In this document: one piece after another, positions 1 through 6,768 of the stretch
Layout: each line of letters starts with the position of its first letter
Numbering within the stretch: position 1 is the stretch's first letter
Assembly (NCBI GenBank): GCA_900751885.1
Contig: CAADTH010000022.1
Span: 1-39,331 of the forward strand
From: Clostridia bacterium
GTDB taxonomy: Bacteria; Bacillota; Clostridia; UBA1381
DNA: 39,331 bases
Reading direction: 5' to 3'
The notes under the pieces: generated by a model
Seen by the model: the letters and a program-made list of their open reading frames with translations, nothing else
What the model was told of the DNA's origin: nothing
The model's database searches: none
Made by a program: the position numbers and the translations under genes

Positions 1-60
1 CGTGTGTTTCAAGCTGTTTTTTTGTTATCAAAGAATTTAATAATAATATTATAGTTACTC

Positions 61-248
61 ATTCACTTATAAAAACAGGTGCGAACCCCAAGTGAACATA
101 AAATCCCAGGAGGATTCGCACCTGATAGTTGAATCAAAAACGTGAAATTTGATATAAATAAAAGGAAGCACTTGAAAAATAATGGACTGTGTTGTATAAT
201 ATAACCAATCAAAACGGAGAGGATGGAAAAGATTTCTCTGTTTTTGCT
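61..248 (+). promoter_or_regulatory. CRISPR leader with conserved inverted repeat
   Basis: AT-rich stretch immediately upstream of the first CRISPR repeat. It carries a perfect 10-bp inverted repeat, CAGGTGCGAA at 76-85 and TTCGCACCTG at 115-124, separated by 29 nt. The arm shares TCGCACC with the CRISPR repeat itself. From memory, type I-C leaders carry a hairpin of this kind. The degenerate repeat lies at the opposite end, so leader position and array direction agree. Bases 1-60 are AT-rich and I see no gene in them. Confidence 0.6.
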
Positions 249-604
249 GTCGCACCCGCATGGGTGCGTGAGTTGAAATATCCAGCTGTGTTCACATATG
301 AACCAGGGCAAGAGTCGCACCCGCATGGGTGCGTGAGTTGAAATTTTAAGCGTCTTAATGTCTATGCCCCATATCTTAGTCGCACCCGCATGGGTGCGTG
401 AGTTGAAATTTTAATAATCCCCTGAACCTCTTGTCGAATATCTGGTCGCACCCGCATGGGTGCGTGAGTTGAAATTGTGCGACTGTCCGAATATCACTGA
501 TGTCTGTGGTCGCACCCGCATGGGTGCGTGAGTTGAAATTTTTGTGGGCGTAGGCGTTGTTTCCGGTGGTGCGGTCGCACCCGTATGGGGGACGACTTAA
601 AATA
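249..604 (+). CRISPR. Short type I-C-like CRISPR array, 6 repeats and 5 spacers
   Basis: Five identical 31-nt repeats start at 249, 314, 379, 445 and 509. Each begins GTCGCACC and ends GTTGAAAT. A sixth at 574-604 keeps the first ten bases but is degenerate after that, as is normal for the distal end. Spacers are 33-35 nt (280-313, 345-378, 410-444, 476-508, 540-573). The repeat folds on CGCACC/GGTGCG. The GTCGCACC...TTGAAA form is characteristic of type I-C arrays, which use Cas5, Cas8c and Cas7 with a processing Cas5. No cas gene lies in the window; it would be expected to the left. Few spacers suggest a little-used or recently trimmed array. Confidence 0.97.
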
Positions 605-630
605 GGTGACATAATAAACTGATTGCAAGA

Positions 631-667
631 TAAAAAATAAGAGACAATTTTTGTCTCTTATTTTTTA
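631..667 (+). terminator. Hairpin terminator after the CRISPR array
   Basis: Perfect 17-bp stem (631-647 with 651-667) and a TTT loop, with U-rich sequence at the end of the stem. Placed to end the array transcript; the AT-rich palindrome could work on either strand. Confidence 0.8.
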
Positions 668-785
668 TTTGAAATATACAATTTTTCCTGTTTGAGTGTA
701 AATTTTTTACATTTTTATAACAAGCTATAGAAAATATAGTAATAGAAATAAATAGTAAAAAATATATAAAATATGTAAAATTATA

Positions 786-814
786 TTGAAATATTTGTAT
801 GTATGTGATAAAAT
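786..814 (+). promoter_or_regulatory. Sigma-A-like promoter for the dockerin gene
   Basis: TTGAAA (786-791), 17-nt spacer, TAAAAT (809-814). The start site would lie near 821, leaving an 80-nt leader before the ATG at 901. I see no recognised riboswitch in that leader. The rest of the 605-900 gap is AT-rich and holds only this promoter and the terminator at 631. Confidence 0.55.
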
Positions 815-900
815 GTATAAAAATAAAAAAATAGTAGTTTTGTGGGAGGTGAAGGGACAAAGCTACACATACAACTGTGAGACGAAAAGGAGATGTTACC

Positions 901-2091
901 ATGAAAAAACAAAGTATTCTGGCAAAACTCATTGTACTCGTTTGCAGCAGTGTCATGCTGCTTGGCATCATGGCGTCAGCATCCGAGATTCCTATGGAGC
1001 AGGACAGCGCGTCGCTTTTGAGCAGCTCAGGGGATGTGTTTGAGCCGAATGACTCCATAGAGCAGGCATTTACCGTGGGGAATTTTTCTTCAAACTATGC
1101 TATAAAAGGAACGATTCATAGACCAACAGATAAGGATTATTATCGGTTCACGCTCAATAGAGGACCTTTCCTCGTATCGATTTATATGGATCAAAGCAAT
1201 AAACAAAATTATAGTCTGAAGGTATATGATGTGACAGATAACCAGATTGTTTCACATTACACGGATACATTCACAGAGGCAACACTTTTGCCCCACCGCC
1301 CTTATGTAATTGAAGTGGTTGGGAAAAATGGTTTTTATGATGGTATAAATCCATATCATATTTATATTGATTTTTTACAGCAGGATATTTCTTTTCACAT
1401 GGTTATGAGTAATAAACGTACTATTTCATGGTCACCACTAATTGAGACAGAAGAATTGTCAATCAACGGCAAGGCGGTTGATTATATAGGTACAGACATT
1501 CCAGGTCGTTATACGTTTTACGATGATGGAATACATACGCCAAAGAAATATAATCTTGAGGTGAAATCTTCAAACAACAAGAAAAAGTATGCAAATATAA
1601 AGCTACAATTATATGGCGATATGAATGGGGATGGAAGGGTTGATTCCATTGATATCAGTAAAATTACAACCTATCTGTCAGGCAAAACAAAATTGACAGA
1701 AGAAGAAAAAGTGATAGCAGATGTAGATATAGATGGCTATGTTACACAAGCGGATGTGGATACGATAACAAGCTATATCTTAGGAACGATTGACCATTTT
1801 ATAGATGGTGACGCAGTAACAATATATTATCAGGAAGCATGGGACAATCCATCTCCTATTTCAGAGTATCAATACGGCGATGTAGACTTAGACGGCAAAA
1901 TCACGATAGACGATGCTTTATTAGTGGAGGACTATGCCTTAGGACGCACGGATCTTTCTACAATACAAATGCAGCTTGCCGACGTAGACGATGACAGTGA
2001 CATCACAATAGACGACAGTGTAAGTATCGTTGATTATATTTTAGGTCACGTTGTGACATCAAAAATTGGAGAGACAGCAATTTTTATTTAA
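901..2091 (+). CDS. Secreted protein with PPC-like domain and two dockerin modules
   Basis: 396 residues. The ATG at 901 is chosen because AAAAGGAG lies at 885-892 and the protein then opens with a standard signal peptide (KK, hydrophobic stretch, cleavage near ASAS at 25-28). Residues 46-160 (DVFEPNDSIEQA...DKDYYRFTL...) look like a bacterial pre-peptidase C-terminal (PPC) beta-sandwich. Residues about 238-300 and 324-385 each hold two dockerin F-hand repeats (GDMNGDGRVDSID, ADVDIDGYVTQAD; GDVDLDGKITIDD, ADVDDDSDITIDD). Dockerins bind Ca2+ and dock into cohesins, so the protein is probably exported and attached to a cohesin-bearing partner. No catalytic domain is visible. Tandem dockerins on one small protein are unusual; the last F-hand loop is Asp-rich and somewhat degenerate. 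Confidence 0.88.
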   Translation: MKKQSILAKLIVLVCSSVMLLGIMASASEIPMEQDSASLLSSSGDVFEPNDSIEQAFTVGNFSSNYAIKGTIHRPTDKDYYRFTLNRGPFLVSIYMDQSNKQNYSLKVYDVTDNQIVSHYTDTFTEATLLPHRPYVIEVVGKNGFYDGINPYHIYIDFLQQDISFHMVMSNKRTISWSPLIETEELSINGKAVDYIGTDIPGRYTFYDDGIHTPKKYNLEVKSSNNKKKYANIKLQLYGDMNGDGRVDSIDISKITTYLSGKTKLTEEEKVIADVDIDGYVTQADVDTITSYILGTIDHFIDGDAVTIYYQEAWDNPSPISEYQYGDVDLDGKITIDDALLVEDYALGRTDLSTIQMQLADVDDDSDITIDDSVSIVDYILGHVVTSKIGETAIFI

Positions 2092-2097
2092 GGCGGG

Positions 2098-2133
2098 AAA
2101 ACAGAGCAGAGAAATTCTCTACTCTGTTTTTTA
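2098..2133 (+). terminator. Terminator of the dockerin gene
   Basis: Near-perfect 15-bp stem (2099-2113 with 2115-2129, one C-A mismatch) followed by T-rich sequence. In the rest of the gap up to 2400 I see no convincing gene, only AT-rich sequence. Confidence 0.85.
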
Positions 2134-2400
2134 TTATAAAAATATAGTATAAAAAAGTATTAAATGGAAAGGAAAATCACTTAAAATTATATTTTTTTGT
2201 GCAAAAATCATGCAAAAATGGAGATATAAATTTGCGGTAGAATAAGGGTGAATCAAAGGAAAGCTTGTTGCAATAGACAGTTTAGGGGGATTATCCCATA
2301 TAGAGTAGGTGCACGCCGGCAGCATAGAAAGAAAAGAGGTTTATTTGCACAGGTGGATTTTAATTTAAATATAGATAAAATAAAAAAGGAGAGAATGATA

Positions 2401-3018
2401 ATGGCAGTATTACCAGATAACAGTGTAACAACAAGTATGATTCAAGATAGGGCTGTAACCGCCAACAAGTTAGGATATGCGACTGTAACACAAGAACACA
2501 TTGCCAGAGATGCAGTTACTGGAGCTTCTATACAGAGTGGAGCCGTTACTACTGCAAAAATTGATAATGAGGCTGTTACAGAATGGAAATTAGATCCAGA
2601 GATCAAAGCTAAGGTACAGGGGATGACGTATTCAAATAGTGAAACTTCTACAGGGGAAACATGGATTGATGGCAGTACAGTTTATCAAAAATCTTTTGTG
2701 ACAGTAGTGAAAAAAGGATGCTTGACATTCAATGATAAGAATACAGGTCTTTCAGCGATTGCAGGAGTATCTGACCGAATTGATACAGTAACGGTCATTG
2801 ACGGCTACTGTGCGGCAACACAGAATTTCAGCCTGAATTCTAATAATACAGTATCGCTGCAGGGATACTCAACAGTATTTGATTGTATCAAATCATTAGA
2901 CAGTGTAGATTGGTACGATGCAAAGTATTTTGATACCAGCAAGGACATCTTATTTGTCGGTACAATCAAGTATATCAAAAAAAGACAGTTGTCTGTCACA
3001 AAAACGATTAACTACTAA
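2401..3018 (+). CDS. Small protein with six decapeptide VT repeats, phage-tail-like
   Basis: 205 residues. ATG 2401 is preferred over ATG 2395 because AAAAGGAGAG at 2384-2393 is then correctly spaced. Residues 6-65 contain six exact ten-residue repeats with VT at 9-10, 19-20, 29-30, 39-40, 49-50 and 59-60 (pattern xxxVTxxxIx). The remainder is predicted mostly beta (residues about 80-205) with no motif I recognise. Repeats of this type (AVTTAKID) occur in phage tail-fibre and baseplate-associated proteins and some surface proteins. No other phage gene lies nearby, so it may be a domesticated or orphan structural protein. There is no signal peptide or membrane segment. Its true function is unknown. 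Confidence 0.75.
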   Translation: MAVLPDNSVTTSMIQDRAVTANKLGYATVTQEHIARDAVTGASIQSGAVTTAKIDNEAVTEWKLDPEIKAKVQGMTYSNSETSTGETWIDGSTVYQKSFVTVVKKGCLTFNDKNTGLSAIAGVSDRIDTVTVIDGYCAATQNFSLNSNNTVSLQGYSTVFDCIKSLDSVDWYDAKYFDTSKDILFVGTIKYIKKRQLSVTKTINY

Positions 3019-3054
3019 AATAAAAAAGCACCCTTCTGGGTGCTTTTTTATTTT
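3017..3054. terminator. Bidirectional terminator shared by convergent genes
   Basis: Perfect 17-bp stem (3017-3033 with 3038-3054), loop TTCT, A-run on one side and T-run on the other. It overlaps the stop codons of both the VT-repeat gene (+) and the amidotransferase-like gene (-), so it serves both. Confidence 0.92.
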
Positions 3055-3574
3055 ATAGCTTCAAAAAGTTTTCAACCATCTGTTTTCCATCGACTGTCAA
3101 TGGCGAGTCCAAATGAAAATTCACTGCGAACACATTTTGGTATTCTTTTCCAACTAGCTTGCGAACCGCAAGCACTTCACCAGTTTCCGCTCTCGACATG
3201 ACATCTAAAAGTTCAGGACGGCACTCTTCACACAATGCAACCGGCTTTGCGCGGCATACCTTTACCACGCTTTCCAAATCAAGATACAGAGGGCTTGTTG
3301 CGTCAATAACGCACCATTCCTGTAGTCCGTCCGAATTCGTAGGAAGCGGTTCACACTTACCGCCGTATGCTTCTACCAGTGCCTGATATCCGTCTACAAC
3401 AGCCAAAATTGGAATCGCCTGCTTATCGGCTTCCTGAATTGCCGCGATAGCCTCCTTCGTATACTCTGACACAATCAGTTTTTGAGCGTGCTGTAGGTCC
3501 CCTTCTTTTTTTATGTCTGATGTGAGGGTGTTTAAAAAGTCAAAAAAAGTATCTTCGCCTAAATATGATATCAT
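3053..3574 (-). CDS. Degenerate class I glutamine amidotransferase-like protein
   Basis: 173 residues; ATG at 3574 with TAAAGGAGAG just upstream. Residues 51-73 (KQAIPILAVVDGYQALVEAYGGK without gaps) align with the nucleophile elbow PILGVCLGHQ..AEAFGGK of TrpG/PabA-type glutaminases, and residues 149-170 (FAVNFHLDSPLT...MVENFL) with GVQFHPES..T..G..ILENFL. The catalytic Cys is replaced by Val60, His of GHQ by Tyr63, and the FHPES Glu by Asp156, so glutamine hydrolysis should be lost. The frame is intact and the ribosome binding site is good, so this looks like a maintained pseudoenzyme rather than a decaying gene. It starts 13 bp after the CDF transporter and is probably cotranscribed. Role unknown; a binding or regulatory protein is an inference. 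Confidence 0.72.
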   Translation of the reverse strand: MISYLGEDTFFDFLNTLTSDIKKEGDLQHAQKLIVSEYTKEAIAAIQEADKQAIPILAVVDGYQALVEAYGGKCEPLPTNSDGLQEWCVIDATSPLYLDLESVVKVCRAKPVALCEECRPELLDVMSRAETGEVLAVRKLVGKEYQNVFAVNFHLDSPLTVDGKQMVENFLKL

Positions 3575-3587
3575 TGTTTTCTCTCCT

Positions 3588-4448
3588 TTATAGCGGGTTG
3601 ATATGGATGACCACATCTGCAATCCGCTTGTTTTTTCTTAGGTTGTATCGAAGCTCGCCTGCAAGCTGATGGCTGTCTGATACAGTCATATTGCCATCCA
3701 CAGAAATCTTCAGTACAATCAAATAATTCACGCCGACCGGTTTTGCCGTAATGCTGTCGATATGTCCGACTTTTTGAACAGATGTCACGTAATCTCTGAT
3801 TTCCTGCTTCAGTGCAATGTTATCCTCGTCAGAATCCATCAAAACCTTAAAGGATGCGAGAAGAATTTGAACTCCGGAGTAGAAAATCCAAATAGAAATT
3901 CCGATTCCGACCGCGCCGTCGAGCCAAAAGAGCCCAAATAAGCTTGCAATTACCCCACACAGCGTAGAGAGTGTGACAAACACATCGTTACGGTGATCCT
4001 GTGCGTTTGCAAGCACCAGAAGGTTATTGTCTTCTTTGCCGATTTTAGAGGTGTAAACATATAACAGCGCTTTTACGACAATGGTGACAACACATACAAC
4101 AACAATCCACCACGAGAAATAGAGGACTTCCTTGTTGATAATGGACTTGACAGAATTTTTAAAAATAGCTGCTGCCACTGTGAGCATCGTAATACTAATA
4201 AACATGGAAAAAATATATTCTGCTTTCCCATGCCCATAAGGATGTCCCGAATCCTCTGGCTTTCCGGCAATTTTATTGCCGATGAATGTCATGAGAGAAC
4301 TGACGATATCAGACGCGCTGTTGAGTGCATCCGCAATCATTCCCTGACTTCGGCTGATAAGTCCAACGCCAATTTTGATGCAAAACAAAAAAAGGTTTGC
4401 GCCGATTCCCAAAAGCCCGACCCGGTTCGCTTTTTCAAACCGATTCAA
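3588..4448 (-). CDS. Cation diffusion facilitator transporter, Mn-type signature
   Basis: 286 residues. It begins at a TTG (4448) with GAGGAGGTG correctly placed upstream; no better ATG lies nearby. About six membrane segments and a C-terminal cytoplasmic domain (about 205-286) follow the CDF layout. Metal site: N43xxxD47 in TM2 (DALNSASD), HPYGHGKAE loop at 69-77, and D151xxxD155 in TM5 (DHRND). Zn/Fe CDFs such as YiiP use DxxxD and HxxxD. The N/DxxxD plus DxxxD pattern is the one described for Mn2+ exporters (MntE/MneP group). Function: proton-coupled export of a divalent metal, probably Mn2+. First gene of a two-gene unit with the amidotransferase-like gene. Confidence 0.9.
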   Translation of the reverse strand: MNRFEKANRVGLLGIGANLFLFCIKIGVGLISRSQGMIADALNSASDIVSSLMTFIGNKIAGKPEDSGHPYGHGKAEYIFSMFISITMLTVAAAIFKNSVKSIINKEVLYFSWWIVVVCVVTIVVKALLYVYTSKIGKEDNNLLVLANAQDHRNDVFVTLSTLCGVIASLFGLFWLDGAVGIGISIWIFYSGVQILLASFKVLMDSDEDNIALKQEIRDYVTSVQKVGHIDSITAKPVGVNYLIVLKISVDGNMTVSDSHQLAGELRYNLRKNKRIADVVIHINPL

Positions 4449-4477
4449 TTATCCACCTCCTCGCAATAGGAAATGCC

Positions 4478-4505
4478 TTGAATTTTTCCATGAGTCTGTT
4501 ATAAT
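4478..4505 (+). promoter_or_regulatory. Promoter for the glycosyltransferase gene
   Basis: TTGAAT (4478-4483), 16-nt spacer, TATAAT (4500-4505). It lies in the divergent gap with the CDF gene and about 55 nt before the ATG at 4561. Confidence 0.65.
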
Positions 4506-4560
4506 ATATGTATTATATTATAATTATAATCGAATTTCAAGCCTGATAGGGGAGACAATT

Positions 4561-5700
4561 ATGAAAAAAGCGCTTATTATATCAATCAAAGCAGGATATG
4601 GACATCATTCCACCGGACAGGCAATCATGCAGTATATGAAAACGAAGAAAGTGGATTGTGAAATGCTCGATACGTTTGAGTATATCAATCCACACCTCAA
4701 TAATTCTGTATCGAAGGGATATCTTCTCACAACAAAGTATACGCCTGAGGCGTTTGGAAAGGTTTATGGAAATCTTGCAAAGAAAGATCAGCGGTATGAT
4801 AAGCACTCTTTTTTCGCGATTCTTTCAAAAATCGTTTCGTCGAAACTGAAAAACTTTATTGATGCGTACAGTCCAGATGTCATTATTGGCACGCACAGCT
4901 TTGCATGTATGGTGATGACGTATCTCAAGGAAAAAGGAGAAATTACGTGTCCGACAATTGGGATTGTGACAGATTTTACCGTTCATCCATTTTGGGAGAG
5001 CACAACACTCGACTATTACGTAGTACCAGATGACATGTTGATTCGTCAAATGAATAAGAAGGGAATTCCGACAAAGCGCATTTTACCGTTTGGGATTCCA
5101 GTTCATGAACGCTTTTCCTGCAGGGAGGAGGCGCAGGAAGCGCGAGCGCGGCTGGGAATTGACAATATTCCCACCATTCTTGTGATGATGGGGTCTATGG
5201 GATTTGGCAACATGGAAAAGCAGATGGAGGCGATTGATGCGATCGATTTGCAGTTTCAGGTACTATGCGTTTGCGGAAACAATCAGAAGATGAAAAAAGA
5301 AATCGATAGAAAGGTTTGGAGAAAGAAAATTTACACCTATGGATTCGTACATAATGTGGACGAACTGATGGATGCTTCTGACTGTATCATCACAAAACCA
5401 GGAGGTCTTACCATGTCGGAAGCGCTGGCAAAGGGAATTCCTCCGATTATCATGAACCCGATACCGGGGCAGGAGGACAGGAATATGGAGTTTCTTGTCA
5501 ACAATGGAGCGGCAATTATGGTCACAGAGACCTTTCCGGTTGATGAAGCGATTTTTTATCTGCTCCACCATCAGTGGCGGCTTGATTTACTCAAAAAAAG
5601 CATTGAGCGTCTTGGCAAGCCGGAATCAACAGCGGATTTGTGTGAATTTATCCTCCATAAGCTGTGGGGGATAGAGGAGGAAGAAGAGGTATCGCGTTAG
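4561..5700 (+). CDS. UgtP/MGDG-synthase-like glycolipid glycosyltransferase
   Basis: 379 residues; ATG 4561 with AGGGGAGA upstream. GT-B fold, CAZy GT28 type. The N-terminal half has the MGDG-synthase motif GYGHHSTGQAI (12-22). The C-terminal nucleotide-sugar half has MMGSMGFG near residue 204 and the donor motif TKPGGLTMSEALAKG followed by NPIPGQEDRN, the usual diphosphate and sugar contacts. The family transfers glucose or galactose from UDP-sugar to diacylglycerol at the inner face of the membrane, making glycolipids and anchors for lipoteichoic acid. Monocistronic, with its own promoter. The sugar and the number of residues added cannot be read from the sequence. Confidence 0.88.
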   Translation: MKKALIISIKAGYGHHSTGQAIMQYMKTKKVDCEMLDTFEYINPHLNNSVSKGYLLTTKYTPEAFGKVYGNLAKKDQRYDKHSFFAILSKIVSSKLKNFIDAYSPDVIIGTHSFACMVMTYLKEKGEITCPTIGIVTDFTVHPFWESTTLDYYVVPDDMLIRQMNKKGIPTKRILPFGIPVHERFSCREEAQEARARLGIDNIPTILVMMGSMGFGNMEKQMEAIDAIDLQFQVLCVCGNNQKMKKEIDRKVWRKKIYTYGFVHNVDELMDASDCIITKPGGLTMSEALAKGIPPIIMNPIPGQEDRNMEFLVNNGAAIMVTETFPVDEAIFYLLHHQWRLDLLKKSIERLGKPESTADLCEFILHKLWGIEEEEEVSR

Positions 5701-5743
5701 CAGGCAGCATGTTTTTTATATAACGAAAATGAACAAAAACAAT

Positions 5744-5771
5744 AACACGCATGGCAAGAGCCATGCGTGTT
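5744..5771. terminator. Hairpin between convergent genes
   Basis: Perfect 12-bp stem (5744-5755 with 5760-5771) around an AAGA loop. The U-rich tail is on the minus strand, so it best terminates the 52-residue minus-strand gene. It may also protect the 3' end of the glycosyltransferase mRNA. Confidence 0.75.
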
Positions 5772-5774
5772 TGA

Positions 5775-5933
5775 CTAAAATCGAAATAAATTTTTTTTGA
5801 TGGTTTTTTGAAAATCGTACTTGATTTTATTCTGCATACGTTTCGAGCGCATCGCAGGATCAGTCAATTCATTCAAGAATTGGTCAATATCACGAAATTG
5901 CTGTGCGGCTTTTTTAAATTTGTCGTTTTTCAC
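5775..5933 (-). CDS. Small basic protein, 52 residues, unknown
   Basis: A GTG (5933) opens a 52-residue frame with AAAGGGGG seven bases upstream and the terminator hairpin at 5744 just past its stop. The protein starts MKNDKFKKAAQQF and ends KTIKKNLFRF. It is hydrophilic, strongly basic, apparently helical, with no signal peptide, membrane segment or cysteine. The ribosome binding site, coding-like composition and tailored terminator support a real gene. I do not recognise the family. It is divergent from the ECF gene. Confidence 0.68.
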   Translation of the reverse strand: MKNDKFKKAAQQFRDIDQFLNELTDPAMRSKRMQNKIKYDFQKTIKKNLFRF

Positions 5934-5982
5934 TTTTTAGTCCCCCTTTTTTTCTGTTTTGTGATTTTTTTAACAGAGATAC

Positions 5983-6011
5983 TTGCATAATTTTCTCTCT
6001 TAGTATATAAT
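5983..6011 (+). promoter_or_regulatory. Promoter for the ECF S component
   Basis: TTGCAT (5983-5988), 17-nt spacer, TATAAT (6006-6011). The leader to the ATG at 6045 would be under 30 nt, too short for a riboswitch. Confidence 0.7.
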
Positions 6012-6044
6012 ATGAAACAAAAATAAAAAGGGGAGTTTGCACCA

Positions 6045-6611
6045 ATGAATACGCAGAACAAAACAAAAAATATTGTCATGGCGGCACTTTTGACAGCGCT
6101 TTCTATGCTAATTACGTTTTCTCCGTTTAAGTTACCAGTACCACCACCGTTTTCTGTAACACTCGGAAGCCATGTGCCGACTATGATTGCGGCATTTATC
6201 AATCCGTGGGTGACAATCTTTACAGTGCTAGGCTCATGTCTTGGATTTTGGATGTCGACTGGCAATCCTGTCATCGTAATCCGTGCGGCGTCCCATGCGC
6301 TCTTTGCTATTTTAGGAGTGTATATGATAAAGAACAAGGGCTTCAATATTTTCCTTGTCATTATTGCTACATCCTTGGCACATGCGGTCGCGGAAGGTGT
6401 AATTGCTATGCTTTTGACACCGATTTTATTACCGAATAATGCAGCGGCGGCGAGTGTCCTCGGATGGACAGCAGGAATTGGTACGCTGTTCCACCATTAT
6501 GTAGATTGTGCGATTACAGCACCGATTTTATATGCGCTTTCCAAAGCGAAGCTGGTAAAAACGTCTATTACTTGGGGTCGCAGAAATAAAGTGAGTGTAC
6601 AGGCATCTTAG
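6045..6611 (+). CDS. ECF transporter substrate-binding S component
   Basis: 188 residues, about five or six hydrophobic helices with the short AALLTALSMLITF start typical of ECF S components, which bind a vitamin and share a common EcfAA'T energising module. The loops GSHVPTMIAAFINP (residues about 46-59) and the early helix resemble what I recall of NiaX-type niacin transporters, but the substrate is an inference and could be another vitamin or precursor. Start supported by AAAAGGGGAG upstream. Single gene with its own promoter and terminator; no EcfA or EcfT nearby, as is usual for group II systems. Confidence 0.82.
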   Translation: MNTQNKTKNIVMAALLTALSMLITFSPFKLPVPPPFSVTLGSHVPTMIAAFINPWVTIFTVLGSCLGFWMSTGNPVIVIRAASHALFAILGVYMIKNKGFNIFLVIIATSLAHAVAEGVIAMLLTPILLPNNAAAASVLGWTAGIGTLFHHYVDCAITAPILYALSKAKLVKTSITWGRRNKVSVQAS

Positions 6612-6620
6612 ACGAATACG

Positions 6621-6650
6621 AAAAACCGTTCAAGTTTGAGCGGTTTTTTT
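6621..6650 (+). terminator. Terminator of the ECF gene
   Basis: 13-bp stem with one wobble (6621-6633 with 6636-6648), followed by a T-run. Confidence 0.88.
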
Positions 6651-6719
6651 GTATCTATTTTTTAATGAAAGTAAGTACGGATTTTGATAGGAAATATCCC
6701 TTATATTGTCTATCAAACG

Positions 6720-6752
6720 AAATCCAGCACCAAAACGGTGCTGGATTTTTTT
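6720..6752. terminator. Terminator between ECF gene and leuA
   Basis: Perfect 12-bp stem (6720-6731 with 6737-6748) with T-rich sequence on both strands. It lies just past the leuA stop and probably terminates leuA, with a backup role for the plus strand. A further 8-bp inverted repeat (TTTGATAG ... CTATCAAA) lies just to its left, around 6684-6718. Confidence 0.75.
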
Positions 6753-6768
6753 ACTTTAAATGATATTA

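Noticed and set aside
376..612. Minus-strand reading frame across the CRISPR array
   Set aside because: It is produced by the repeats themselves and has no ribosome binding site.
5983..6044. Vitamin riboswitch before the ECF S component
   Set aside because: The promoter leaves under 30 nt of leader, too short for any known vitamin riboswitch.
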